Part shown: in pieces, positions 40,945 to 49,229 of the stretch
How positions within the stretch are numbered: the first letter of the stretch is position 1
Layout: every line of letters starts with the position of its first letter
Assembly: GCF_009753715.1 (NCBI RefSeq)
Contig: NZ_WQMS01000016.1
Location: 124,001 to 188,000, forward strand
Source: Sphingomonas horti
Lineage (GTDB): Bacteria; Pseudomonadota; Alphaproteobacteria; Sphingomonadales; Sphingomonadaceae
Reading direction: 5' to 3'
DNA: 64,000 bases
Notes under the pieces: generated by a model
What the model was told of the DNA's origin: nothing
Seen by the model: the letters and a program-made list of their open reading frames with translations, nothing else
Databases searched by the model: none
Made by a program: the position numbers and the translations under genes

Positions 40945-41484
40945 ATGACCGGCCGCAGACCAGATCGTTCGCGTGCATCAAATCCGCTCTATCTGATGGC
41001 GAAGCCTTCGGACGAAGTGCGTACGCAAATGATCGCGACCGGGCGGGTCGATCCGTTCCGCGATGCCGGCTTGCTGCATATGACCATCCAGCCGCTTTGC
41101 GACCTCGCAACGCTTCCGGCCGGCGTCGCGGCTTGGGTGGCCGGGCTGTTGAACGGCCAGTTGCCCTCATTTCAGTTGGTCTTTGACCGGATCGTTGAGA
41201 GCGCCCGCACGGTTTCGCTGCGCGGCAGCCAACCGGCGGAGGGGGCGATCGCGTTTCAAAGAGCGATCGTTTCGGCGCTTATCGAACGCGGTTTCCCGGT
41301 CCCACCGTACCGCTTGGTCCCGCACGTCACGATCGCCTACCATTGCGACGGCTTGGGATCGGAGGCGATCTTGCCAATCCACTGGTCGGTTCAAGAAGTG
41401 CTGCTGGTTGAAAGTGTCGTCGGCCGGGCCCGACACATTGTGCACGGCCGGTGGGGCCTCGCCGCCCGCGTGCCCTGCGCATAG
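40945..41484 (+). CDS. 2'-5' RNA ligase-like 2H phosphoesterase
   Basis: A 179-residue protein with the paired H-x-T motifs of the 2H family: HMTIQ (His45) and HVTIAY (His127), about 80 residues apart as expected. Members act on 2',3'-cyclic phosphates or 2'-5' RNA linkages; the bacterial role is unclear. GGGGAG lies 6 nt before the ATG. G+C is somewhat lower than in gyrB, which may reflect acquisition. It is followed after 11 bp by a GNAT gene. Confidence 0.87.
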   Translation: MTGRRPDRSRASNPLYLMAKPSDEVRTQMIATGRVDPFRDAGLLHMTIQPLCDLATLPAGVAAWVAGLLNGQLPSFQLVFDRIVESARTVSLRGSQPAEGAIAFQRAIVSALIERGFPVPPYRLVPHVTIAYHCDGLGSEAILPIHWSVQEVLLVESVVGRARHIVHGRWGLAARVPCA

Positions 41485-41495
41485 TCGGTGCCTTG

Positions 41496-42002
41496 GTGAC
41501 TGACCCGGCGATCGAGACCGCGCGGTTGGTCCTGCGTGCCCCCGCGGCTTCTGACTTTCCCGTCTATCGCGACTTTTATGCCGATGCGGACGCTTCGGCC
41601 TTCTATGGAGGCCCGCTCGCGCCGGCGCTTGCATGGCGCAAGCTGGCCTTCGACATCGGCCATTGGAGCCTGCGCGGTTTCGGCATGTGGTCGGTGGCCG
41701 AGCGGGCGAGCGGCACGATGGTGGGCGGCTGCGGCCTCGTCCGGCCGGAAGGCTGGCCACGACATGAGCTCACTTGGTGGATCATGCCGGGCGCGCGCCG
41801 TCGCGGCTTTGCGTTCGAATCGTCGTGCGCCGCCATCGGCTGGGCCTATGCGGCCTTGGGCTGGGAGCGGGTCGAGACGCACATGAAGGACGACAATGTG
41901 GCTGCTCGCGGGCTTGCGGTAAGGCTTGGCGGCGTGATCATCGCTCGCGAACGGTTCCCCGACGGGATCGAGCGCGACATCTTCGCGCTGCCGCGCCCCT
42001 GA
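41496..42002 (+). CDS. GNAT-family N-acetyltransferase
   Basis: A 168-residue acetyltransferase of the RimJ/RimL-like type. The start is GTG 41496 (VTDPAIETARLVLRAP, where ETARLVLR is the standard N-terminus). The acetyl-CoA-binding region is ELTWWIMPGARRRGFAFESS, in which an R-R-x-G-x-A-like signature is replaced by RRRGFAFES. VETHMKDDNVAARGLAVRLG is the late conserved segment. The acceptor is unknown. It may be co-transcribed with the 2H phosphoesterase. Confidence 0.87.
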   Translation: MTDPAIETARLVLRAPAASDFPVYRDFYADADASAFYGGPLAPALAWRKLAFDIGHWSLRGFGMWSVAERASGTMVGGCGLVRPEGWPRHELTWWIMPGARRRGFAFESSCAAIGWAYAALGWERVETHMKDDNVAARGLAVRLGGVIIARERFPDGIERDIFALPRP

Positions 42003-42032
42003 CGCAGCGGCGGCCGGGGGTCGGCCCAGCTC

Positions 42033-42257
42033 TTAGCGCCAATAGCCGTTGGCGGCGGCGATCGTCTGGAAATTGATGGCGACCACCTGAGAGATCGCGA
42101 TCAGCGATTCGGCGTCGTCTTCATAATCCTTGCGCACCTTCTCCCGCACGTCTTCAGAGGGCTGGGCTTTCTTCACCGCCATCCGAGACAGTTTGAACGC
42201 CAGGTCGAAACCCTGTTCCGGCGTGGCGACGATGAGAGTGGGCAGCCAATTGTCCAT
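42033..42257 (-). CDS. Small hypothetical protein, 74 aa
   Basis: MDNWLPTLIVATPEQGFDLAF begins the protein; a Lys/Glu/Asp-rich helical middle (KKAQPSEDVREKVRKDYEDD) and a C-terminal AISQVVAINFQTIAAANG segment follow. GGGAGGG 7 nt upstream supports ATG 42257 over the longer frame. There is no recognised domain. Confidence 0.72.
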   Translation of the reverse strand: MDNWLPTLIVATPEQGFDLAFKLSRMAVKKAQPSEDVREKVRKDYEDDAESLIAISQVVAINFQTIAAANGYWR

Positions 42258-42374
42258 TCGATCCCTCCCGGATGATGTTTGGGCCCTGACGGGCGCGCCC
42301 TTAGGCAAACACGCGAACGGCGCGGAGGGTCCATCAGCCGCGCTCCCCTGTTTGCGGAGAGCGCGGCCCGTGGC

Positions 42375-42467
42375 TCAGCAGTTGCAGTTCTTGCAGGTGC
42401 AAGGATTGCACTTGCAGCCGCTGGACCTGCAGGTGCAGGCCGCCTTGGTCTCTTCGGTCTTGGTCAT
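42375..42467 (-). CDS. Metallothionein-like 30-residue cysteine-rich peptide
   Basis: A 30-residue peptide starting MTKTEETKAAC and containing eight cysteines as C-x-C and C-x2-C pairs (ACTC, GCKC, PCTC, CKNCNC). There are no aromatic or large hydrophobic residues, as in metallothioneins. AAGGAG lies about 8 nt before ATG 42467. It is transcribed divergently from the MerR gene, from a promoter with the mer-type layout at 42505-42536. It is expected to bind Cu(I), Zn, Cd or Hg through thiolates (inference). It is shorter than the characterised bacterial metallothioneins (about 50-56 residues). Confidence 0.78.
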   Translation of the reverse strand: MTKTEETKAACTCRSSGCKCNPCTCKNCNC

Positions 42468-42504
42468 CGCGTGTCTCCTTCTTGCCCGGGGATCGAGCCT
42501 GACC

Positions 42505-42536
42505 CATATGGCATCTGTACCATAGTACGGAGTCAA
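42505..42536 (-). promoter_or_regulatory. MerR-type promoter/operator for the cysteine-rich peptide
   Basis: On the minus strand TTGACT (-35, 42536-42531) is followed by CCGTAC-tatg-GTAC, the same GTAC-n4-GTAC dyad seen in classical mer operators. A CATATG-like -10 lies at 42510-42505, giving a 19-20-bp spacer. The overlong spacer and central dyad are the mark of promoters that MerR proteins untwist. Confidence 0.75.
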
Positions 42537-42539
42537 GCG

Positions 42540-42950
42540 ATGAATTCGCTCACGATCGGGGCGCTCGCCAAGGCCGGTGACGTCGGGGTGGAAACGATCC
42601 GCTATTACCAGCGCCGCGGCCTGTTGCCGGAGCCGCCGCGCACCGGCGGCATCGGGCTCGGCGGCGGGGTCCGGCGTTACGGCGCGGACGACGTACGGCG
42701 GCTGCGTTTCATCCGTGCCGCGCAGAGCGCTGGCTTCACGCTCGAGGAGATCGGGGAGCTGCTGGCGCTCGATGCGTCGGAGGACCGCGCGCGCGCCCGT
42801 GCGCTTGCGTCGGCCCGGCTCACGGCGCTCGACGCGAAGATCGCCGAGCTGCAGCAGGCGCGCGCGGCGCTCACTCGCCTTGCCACTGCCTGCGCCGGCA
42901 GCGCGTCCGGCCCGTGTCCGATCATTGCAGCATTCGAGCACCCCGCCTGA
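42540..42950 (+). CDS. MerR-family metal-responsive regulator
   Basis: A 136-residue MerR protein. The winged helix has TIGALAKAGDVGVETIRYYQRRGLLPEP (given here in part), RRYGADDVRRLRFIRAAQ and GFTLEEIGELL; a dimerisation helix follows. The metal-binding loop is Cys118-AGSASGP-Cys126 followed by PII, with eight residues between cysteine positions as in CueR. The residue that is Cys in MerR/ZntR at the start of the dimerisation helix is not Cys here. ATG 42540 has GGAG 8 nt upstream. It is divergent from the Cys-rich peptide, whose operator overlaps the region just before this start, so it is probably autoregulated. Confidence 0.88.
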   Translation: MNSLTIGALAKAGDVGVETIRYYQRRGLLPEPPRTGGIGLGGGVRRYGADDVRRLRFIRAAQSAGFTLEEIGELLALDASEDRARARALASARLTALDAKIAELQQARAALTRLATACAGSASGPCPIIAAFEHPA

Positions 42951-42954
42951 GGCG

Positions 42955-43650
42955 CTATGCGTCCGGGAGCGCCCAGTCGATCGGCGGCAGGCCTCTGCTC
43001 TCCAGGAACACGTTCGCCTTGCTGAAATGGCGGCAACCGAAAAAGCCCGAATGGGCGGAAAGCGGCGACGGGTGGGGCGCCTTCAGTACCAGGTGCGGCC
43101 CGCCGCGATCCAGTGAATCGACGGACGCGGCTTTCTTCTGCGCGTGGCTGCCCCACAGCAGGAAGACGACAGGGTCCGGGCGGGCGTTGACCAGGCGGAT
43201 CACCGCGTCGGTGAACCGTTCCCAGCCGCGGCCCTGGTGCGAGGCGGCGAGCCCGTGCTCGACCGTCAGCACGCTGTTGAGCAGCAGCACGCCCTGGCGC
43301 GCCCAATGCTCCAGAAACCCGTGCCGCGCCGGCGCGATGCCCAGGTCAGACTCCATCTCCTTGTAGATATTGACCAGGCTCGGCGGAATCCGCGTCCCCG
43401 GCCGCACCGAAAAGCACAGGCCGTGCGCCTGGCCCGGCCCGTGATACGGGTCCTGCCCCAGGATCACGACGCGCACCCGGTCGAGCGGCGTCAGGTCGAG
43501 CGCGCGGAACCACTCGCTCCCGGCCGGAAAGATGCGCTTGCCGGCGGCCTTCTCCGCGACGAGGAAGGCGCGCAGCTCGGCCATGTAGGGGCTGGCGAAC
43601 TCGCCGCTGAGCGGCTCCCGCCAGCCCGGATGCAGTTTGATCTCGCCCAT
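42955..43650 (-). CDS. ung: Uracil-DNA glycosylase (family 1)
   Basis: A 231-residue base-excision repair enzyme removing uracil from DNA. The catalytic water-activating Asp67 is in GQDPYHG, the DNA-intercalation loop is HPSPLSAH, and [12 protein letters not shown] and LLWGSHAQ are conserved. The start and length are normal. It ends 4 bp from the end of the convergent merR gene. Confidence 0.96.
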   Translation of the reverse strand: MGEIKLHPGWREPLSGEFASPYMAELRAFLVAEKAAGKRIFPAGSEWFRALDLTPLDRVRVVILGQDPYHGPGQAHGLCFSVRPGTRIPPSLVNIYKEMESDLGIAPARHGFLEHWARQGVLLLNSVLTVEHGLAASHQGRGWERFTDAVIRLVNARPDPVVFLLWGSHAQKKAASVDSLDRGGPHLVLKAPHPSPLSAHSGFFGCRHFSKANVFLESRGLPPIDWALPDA

Positions 43651-43700
43651 GCGCCGCCGGCATCCGCAAGGCCGGCGGCGGTGTCAACCGGGCGAAGGCC

Positions 43701-45338
43701 TCAGTTCGGCCCCGGCCCCGCATCGCCGGTGCGGGCGACCGGCCGCGCCGGCGGCTGGCTGGAGCGCGCGTCAGCCAGCGTCGCGTCATACCAGGCGGCG
43801 AGGTCGGCGTGCATCTTCGCCAGCTCGGCCGGGTTCAGATACACCATGTGCCCGGACTCGTAATATTTGAACTCGACATTCTTCTGGAGCGACGGCTCCA
43901 GCAGCATGTGATTGACGTCGAATTCGGTCCCGTAGAACGGCGTCGCCATGTCGTAATAGCCGTTCAGGAAGAGCGCCTTGAGATACGGATTGGTCCGCAT
44001 CGTATAGGCCAGGTCGATCGCCGTGTTGGGATTGTTCTGCGGGAAATTGCTGCCCGGCGCGACGTGCTTCCAGTCCCAGTCGAAACCCTTGTCGCGTGCC
44101 GAGATCTTGTACGGCATCGCGGTCTGATAGCCGAGCGTCTTCTTGGCATAGTCCATAAAGCTCGACACGAACGCGCCGGAGATGGCGGTGGACGAGGGAT
44201 CGTCGTCCGGCCGCTCGGCATTGGCGTCGCTGGGGATCAGCGTGTAGCGCGAATCGAGCCGGCCGACCACCAGCCGCCGGTCGCGCAGCAGCTCGGTCCG
44301 GAAATGGTTGAGGTCGATGCGAAGGTCCGCACGCATGATGAAGTCGGGGCTGATGCCGATATATTTCGACATCTGCTCGGCAACCTGGCGCTTCTCGTCG
44401 GGGCTGATCGTCGAGCCCTTGGCCAGCGCCGCGGCATAGGGCCCGCTGGTAAAGGCGCGGACCTCCTGCAGGAACGCTTCCAGGTTCGGCGGCCGGTTCT
44501 GCAGGTGGTTGTGGTACCAGGCGGTCGCCGCATAGCCGGGGAACAGCGTCAGGTAGTTGGCGTCATAGCCGGGCTGGCGAACGCCGTAGTTCATGATCGA
44601 CGACAGATAAACGATACCGTTGAGGCTGAGGCCGCGTTCCTCCAGCAGCGCGGCGACCGCGCCGTTCCGAAGCGTGCCATAGCTCTCGCCGAACAGGAAT
44701 TTCGGCGACGACCAGCGGCCCGTCTTGGTGACGTAGCGCTCGACGGTGCGGGCGAAGGCATCGGCGTCCTGATCGACGCCCCAGAAATCCTTGCCGGTCT
44801 TGGCGCCCAGCGGCCGCGACCAGCCCGCACCCATCGCATCGATGAAGACCAGGTCGCTCTTGTCGATGAGCGAGTGCGGGTTGGGGCCGAAGCCATAGGG
44901 GGCGGGGCGGATGTACTCCGGGTTGGCCGTGGTCACCCGCACCGGGGCAAAGCTGCCCATGTGCAGCCACACGGTCGCCGAGCCGGGACCGCCATTGTAG
45001 AAGAACGTCACCGGCCGCGAGGATGGCGCCGCGCCGTCCTTGGTATATGCAGTGTAGAACATCGAGCCGGTGGGCTTGCCGTCATTGTCGCGGATCGTGA
45101 GCGTGCCGGCGGTCGCGGTATAGGCGATCCGCTGCCCTCCGACGGTGACGGCGCCGTGGCTGACCGCGCTTGCCTCGTCCACCGGCGGCTTGACCCAGGC
45201 GTCCTCCGCCTCTGCGATCATCGCTTCCTGGTGGGTCTTCGCCATCTTGCTGGCGGGGGTGGCCTTGTCGGCGGGGAGCTCCTGTGCCGGAGCTGCCACC
45301 GCTGTCATCAACAATATCAGCGCGATCGTCGAACGCAT
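43701..45338 (-). CDS. S10-family serine carboxypeptidase-like protein
   Basis: A 545-residue secreted alpha/beta-hydrolase. The signal peptide is MRSTIALILLMTAVAAPAQ. FFYNGGPGS is the oxyanion region, FLFGESYGT carries the nucleophilic Ser, and SGHMVYLNP the catalytic His; the Asp is expected in YYDMATPF. The length is as expected for bacterial S10 members. ATG 45338 is the start with AAGAGG upstream; an in-frame extension to 45527 would run into the MFS gene. It follows the MFS gene by 62 bp and may be co-transcribed. Confidence 0.9.
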   Translation of the reverse strand: MRSTIALILLMTAVAAPAQELPADKATPASKMAKTHQEAMIAEAEDAWVKPPVDEASAVSHGAVTVGGQRIAYTATAGTLTIRDNDGKPTGSMFYTAYTKDGAAPSSRPVTFFYNGGPGSATVWLHMGSFAPVRVTTANPEYIRPAPYGFGPNPHSLIDKSDLVFIDAMGAGWSRPLGAKTGKDFWGVDQDADAFARTVERYVTKTGRWSSPKFLFGESYGTLRNGAVAALLEERGLSLNGIVYLSSIMNYGVRQPGYDANYLTLFPGYAATAWYHNHLQNRPPNLEAFLQEVRAFTSGPYAAALAKGSTISPDEKRQVAEQMSKYIGISPDFIMRADLRIDLNHFRTELLRDRRLVVGRLDSRYTLIPSDANAERPDDDPSSTAISGAFVSSFMDYAKKTLGYQTAMPYKISARDKGFDWDWKHVAPGSNFPQNNPNTAIDLAYTMRTNPYLKALFLNGYYDMATPFYGTEFDVNHMLLEPSLQKNVEFKYYESGHMVYLNPAELAKMHADLAAWYDATLADARSSQPPARPVARTGDAGPGPN

Positions 45339-45400
45339 CCTCTTGCCTCTCTCCTCGACCACCCGGGAGAGCACATGCAACGTGCGAAGGCGACGGTCAA

Positions 45401-46714
45401 TCAACCCCTTAGGCGCCGCCACAGCCAGGGCAGCATCGCCAGCAGCGCCCCGCCGGCGACGAGATAGGGCAGCGAGCCCCAGAACTGATAGAGTCCCACG
45501 CCGATCGAGGGGCCGAGCACGAAGCAAGCGCCGTTGACCGATGTGGTGCGGCCGGCCACTGCGCCCTGCTCATGATGGCCGACGGCCAGCGAGGCGCCGG
45601 CGGTGAAGGCCGGACGCAGGAAGCCGAAGCCGAGCGAGGCGAGCCCGTAGGAAACGGCCAGCATGTGCAGCGACTCCGAAAAGCCGGTCAGCACGCAGCC
45701 GGCCGCGGCCAGCAGCGCGCCGGAAATGGCGAGCGCGCGGGGTTTCAGATTAAGGTTCGGGATCAGCCCCCATTGGGCGAGCAGCGCAGCCCCGGCGCCG
45801 ACCATCAGCACCACGCCAGTCTCTGCCGCGGCCTGTTCCGCGGAGATATTGAGCCGGTCGATGATAAGGAAGCCGACCGCTTGCCCCGTCATGGCCTGGG
45901 CATGGCCGGTAACCAGCCCCAGCACCATCCACGGCCAGATGCGCGGATCGGTGAGCGGCATCGGCTTGCCATGGTCCTCCGCGGTCGCGGCGCGGACGCT
46001 GGCGCCGGTCGGCTCGCCGCCGATCGACGGATAGCTGGTCGCGGCACCCCGCGCATCGCCGGGCGCGTCGTCGGGCAGCAGCCGGGCCGCGACCGCCAAC
46101 ATGCCCATGCCGAAGATCGAGAAGACGAAGGCCGGCCCGGAAAGCCCGACCACCGGCAGCACGAAGAAGGGCGCGAGTGCGGGGCCGAGGATGGTGCCGA
46201 GCCCGAACGCGGACGCGAGCAGGGTCAGCGCCCGCGTGCGCTCCTCGCGCGAGGTGCCGGCGGCGACGATCGCCTGGGCGGCGGGCGGGGCTGCGGCGCC
46301 GAACGTGCCATAGAGCATCCGCGCGACGATGAAGCAGCCGAAGGCGGGCAGCGGCGCCAGCCAGCCGAGGATGCCGGCGGCCAGGAACGCGCCGCACAGG
46401 AAAACCGAGGAGCAGAAGCCGAACAGGCCGAGCAGCACCATCTGCCGCCGTCCCTGCCGGTCCGACCGGCGCGCCCAATAGGGTGCGGAGATCACCCAGA
46501 CCAGCGCGGACACCGAAAAGGCGGCGGCGACGGCATTGTCAGGCACTTTCAGCGATCGGCCGAGCGCGGGCAGCACCGACTGCAATGCGGTGTTCCCGGC
46601 CGCGATCGTCAACATCACCAGGAACAGCAGCGTGAAGGGCGGAGCGGCACCAAGTGCCTCGCCTCGCGTTGTATCTGGGCCGGGGTGCCCCGCCATGCCG
46701 CTGTCCGCCGCCAT
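45401..46714 (-). CDS. MFS transporter
   Basis: A 437-residue major facilitator superfamily protein with twelve predicted transmembrane segments. The conserved loop 2-3 motif is APYWARRSDRQGRRQMVLLG, and a hydrophilic central loop (DDAPGDARGAATS) separates the halves. The substrate is not identifiable. ATG 46714 (MAADSGMAGH) is the most likely start; ATG 46696 is possible. An in-frame frame further upstream crosses the divergent methyltransferase promoter and is rejected. Confidence 0.87.
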   Translation of the reverse strand: MAADSGMAGHPGPDTTRGEALGAAPPFTLLFLVMLTIAAGNTALQSVLPALGRSLKVPDNAVAAAFSVSALVWVISAPYWARRSDRQGRRQMVLLGLFGFCSSVFLCGAFLAAGILGWLAPLPAFGCFIVARMLYGTFGAAAPPAAQAIVAAGTSREERTRALTLLASAFGLGTILGPALAPFFVLPVVGLSGPAFVFSIFGMGMLAVAARLLPDDAPGDARGAATSYPSIGGEPTGASVRAATAEDHGKPMPLTDPRIWPWMVLGLVTGHAQAMTGQAVGFLIIDRLNISAEQAAAETGVVLMVGAGAALLAQWGLIPNLNLKPRALAISGALLAAAGCVLTGFSESLHMLAVSYGLASLGFGFLRPAFTAGASLAVGHHEQGAVAGRTTSVNGACFVLGPSIGVGLYQFWGSLPYLVAGGALLAMLPWLWRRLRG

Positions 46715-46812
46715 CAACAGGCGCGATAGTGCAGAGCGGCCGCGGCCGGAAGCGCGGTTGCAAGTGCCTGAAAGATTTGCGACGGCGCTGAAACGAAGAA
46801 AGAGGTTCGTCA

Positions 46813-47427
46813 ATGTCCGTTTCCTCCGCCGGCGAGAAGGCCGGGGCACTTCCCCGGCGCCGGCCGAGCCACCCGCTCGCCTTGTTCTTCAAGGGATTCC
46901 TGAAGCATCCCGCGATGGTTGGATCGGTGATCCCGTCGTCGCGAGCGCTGGTCGACAAGATGCTTGCTCCCGTCGACTGGGAGCGCGTGAAGCTGTTCGT
47001 CGAATACGGCCCCGGCGTCGGCACCTACACCGCGCCGATCCTGGACCGGCTCGGCCCCGACGCGACGTTGATCGCGATCGACACGAATCCGGACTTCGTC
47101 ACTTTCCTGCGCCGCGAGATGGCCGACCCGCGCCTGCACGCGGTGCGCGGGTCGGCCGCAGACGTGCGGCGGATCGTCGCCGATTTCGGCTTCGACCAGG
47201 CCGATTATGTGCTCTCCGGCCTGCCTTTCTCGACTCTTCCGGAAGGTGTCGGCGACCGGATCGCCGCGGAAACGGCCGCCGTGCTGAAGGCCGACGGCGC
47301 ATTCCTGGTCTATCAGGTCTCAGCCAAGGTCGCCGACTATATCGGCCCGCATTTCCCGGCGATCGAGCGCGGCTTCGAATGGCTGAACATCCCGCCGATG
47401 CGCCTGTTCTGGGCGCGGAAGGGCTGA
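46813..47427 (+). CDS. Class I SAM methyltransferase, phospholipid N-methyltransferase-like
   Basis: A 204-residue protein resembling rhizobial PmtA and related rRNA-adenine-dimethylase-like enzymes. ALFFKGFLKHPAMVGSVIPSS at the N-terminus and FVEYGPGVGTYTAPIL (SAM motif I), IAIDTNPDFVTFLR and VLSGLPFSTLP are its main features. It may methylate phosphatidylethanolamine; the neighbouring PLD-like gene also belongs to phospholipid metabolism. GAGG lies about 10 nt before ATG 46813. Confidence 0.83.
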   Translation: MSVSSAGEKAGALPRRRPSHPLALFFKGFLKHPAMVGSVIPSSRALVDKMLAPVDWERVKLFVEYGPGVGTYTAPILDRLGPDATLIAIDTNPDFVTFLRREMADPRLHAVRGSAADVRRIVADFGFDQADYVLSGLPFSTLPEGVGDRIAAETAAVLKADGAFLVYQVSAKVADYIGPHFPAIERGFEWLNIPPMRLFWARKG

Positions 47428-47433
47428 GCGGTT

Positions 47434-47466
47434 CTCGTCGCCCCGGCTCAGGGCCGGGATGACGAG
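47434..47466. repeat. Inverted repeat between convergent lipid-related genes
   Basis: CTCGTCGCCCCGGC pairs with GCCGGGATGACGAG around a short loop, with one unpaired base. It is the same CGTC-CCCCGGC repeat class as at 19242-19314, and likely acts as a bidirectional terminator. Confidence 0.72.
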
Positions 47467-47467
47467 G

Positions 47468-48643
47468 TCATTCGGCGTCGATGTTCAGCCGGCGCGTGAC
47501 GCCGTAGTCGAGCGTCGAGACCAGGAAATAGGCGATGGCGTTGCGTGCGCGGGCCAGGGTGTGGCCCCAGCCGATCATCGCATCGAGCGTGATCTCGACG
47601 CTGTCGTTCAGCTCGTGATTGAAGAGCGCGCGCAGGCGGTCCGCGAAGACGCGGTCCTCGATCCGCAGCATCAGCTCCATGTTCAGGAACAGGCTACGCA
47701 TGTCGAAATTCGCGGAGCCGATATGGACCGCATCATCGATGATGTAGAGCTTGGTGTGCAGCTTTGCCCGCTGATATTCGAAGATCCGCACGCCCTTGCG
47801 CAACAGGCCCGGATAGGTGAATCGCGCGGCCGCAATGGTCGTCGTATTGTCGGACTTGGCGGCGGTGATCACGCGCACGTCGCCGCGGATGCCGGCCTTG
47901 TCGAGCCGCTGCAGCATTGCCGGGCTGGGCGCGAAATAGGCCGCGATCAGCGAGGCCGAGCGCGCCTTCAGCATGTCGGAGCGCATCGCGCGTGCCCAGG
48001 GGCTCAGGCGCCGCGCCGGTCCGCCGAGCAGCCAGCGCACTTTTCCTTCAGGCTCGCTCCAGCGCCTCAGCGCGCGCCGCAAGTCGCGCATCCGCGCCTG
48101 CGGCCGCTTGGTCCAGGCGGACAGCGCGTCGAAATAGCCGACAAGCCGCCCGGCCGCGGGCCCTTCCACGATCAGGCCCAGGTCGCGCCAACCATCCTCC
48201 TCGGGGCCTGCGAAATAGGCGTCCTCGATGTTGAAGCCGCCGATCACCAGGCGAGTCTCGTCGGCGATGCACAGCTTCTGGTGGTTGCGCAGCAGGAAGC
48301 GTCGGCCGTAGCGCGGCAGGAACCGGCAGATGTCGACGCAGGCGTCGCGCAGGGGCTGCAGGAACGCGTCGTCCGGGTCGCTGCCGAAGCCGTCGATGAT
48401 CAGGCTGACATGCACCCCCCGCTCGCACGCGGCGATCAGCGCGTTGCGCACGCGCCCGCCGATATGGTCATCCGCGAAAGTGTAATAGAGAAGGCGCAGG
48501 CTCTGCTCCGCGCCTTCGATCAGGGTAAGCAGGCCGGTCAGCCGGTCGCGCGGCTCCACCAGCAGGGTCAGGCGGTTGCCTTCGACGTCGAAGCTGTCGC
48601 TTTGCTCAGGCATCACCCATTCATCGACAACAATCCGGCTCAT
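47468..48643 (-). CDS. Phospholipase D-like / cardiolipin synthase-type protein
   Basis: A 391-residue protein with two HKD-type active sites: NHQKLCIADETRLVIGGFN and KLHTKLYIIDDAVHIGSANFD. This pair is the hallmark of bacterial cardiolipin synthases and related phosphatidyltransferases. No N-terminal transmembrane region is present, unlike ClsA, so it resembles ClsB/ClsC-like soluble forms. ATG 48643 abuts a repeat and lacks a Shine-Dalgarno. The conserved part begins at DVEGNRLTLL, so ATG 48613 (MPEQSDSF) is a serious alternative. Confidence 0.86.
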   Translation of the reverse strand: MSRIVVDEWVMPEQSDSFDVEGNRLTLLVEPRDRLTGLLTLIEGAEQSLRLLYYTFADDHIGGRVRNALIAACERGVHVSLIIDGFGSDPDDAFLQPLRDACVDICRFLPRYGRRFLLRNHQKLCIADETRLVIGGFNIEDAYFAGPEEDGWRDLGLIVEGPAAGRLVGYFDALSAWTKRPQARMRDLRRALRRWSEPEGKVRWLLGGPARRLSPWARAMRSDMLKARSASLIAAYFAPSPAMLQRLDKAGIRGDVRVITAAKSDNTTTIAAARFTYPGLLRKGVRIFEYQRAKLHTKLYIIDDAVHIGSANFDMRSLFLNMELMLRIEDRVFADRLRALFNHELNDSVEITLDAMIGWGHTLARARNAIAYFLVSTLDYGVTRRLNIDAE

Positions 48644-48661
48644 GTCGAGCGAAGTCGAGAC
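48644..48661. repeat. Repeat arm adjacent to the PLD-like gene start
   Basis: GTCGAGCGAAGTCGAGAC differs by one base in the core from an arm of the repeat at 20132-20169. It touches the upstream side of ATG 48643. Confidence 0.6.
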
Positions 48662-48769
48662 ACTTGCGTTCCGAGCTGGCGGTAGGGCCGGGGACAGGAA
48701 CATTGACTCACGGGACGCCCGACCTTATGTCGCCCGCCTTCCCGAAGTGCCGATTTTTTGGAGCGTTCA

Positions 48770-49111
48770 ATGGCGCGCGTTACCGTCGAGGATTGCGTCG
48801 ACAAGGTCCCGAACCGGTTCGACTTGGTGCTGCTGGCCGCTCAGCGCGCGCGCCAGGTCTCGGGCGGCGCCGAGCTGACGATCGATCGCGATCGCGACAA
48901 GAACCCGGTCGTCGCGCTGCGCGAGATCGCCGAAGAGACGATCCGGCCGGACAATCTGCGCGACACGCTGATCGGCAGCCTGCAGCGCGTGCAGGTCGAC
49001 GACGACGACGCGGTCGACGAGCTCGGCTCGCTGGCGCAGCAGGCGGAGGCGCTCCGCCTCACTGCGGCCGCCCCGCCGCGCAACCAGAACATGGGCGGCG
49101 ATTACGAGTGA
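48770..49111 (+). CDS. rpoZ: RNA polymerase subunit omega
   Basis: A 113-residue omega subunit. [29 protein letters not shown] (given in part) with the conserved [15 protein letters not shown] and [15 protein letters not shown] segments is unmistakable. It promotes assembly of the beta' subunit. The start ATG 48770 is preceded by GGAG. No spoT or gmk neighbour follows; the next gene is convergent. Confidence 0.96.
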   Translation: MARVTVEDCVDKVPNRFDLVLLAAQRARQVSGGAELTIDRDRDKNPVVALREIAEETIRPDNLRDTLIGSLQRVQVDDDDAVDELGSLAQQAEALRLTAAAPPRNQNMGGDYE

Positions 49112-49229
49112 GCGCGCGCGGCTCGGCGCAGCCTAGCCGAAGACAGCGCGAACTTCGGCCGGCCGGCTAAGCCGTTGTCGTAACCACGGGTTGCTTCTCG
49201 ACCCCGCTCAAAGCGAATCGTTTCGGACC

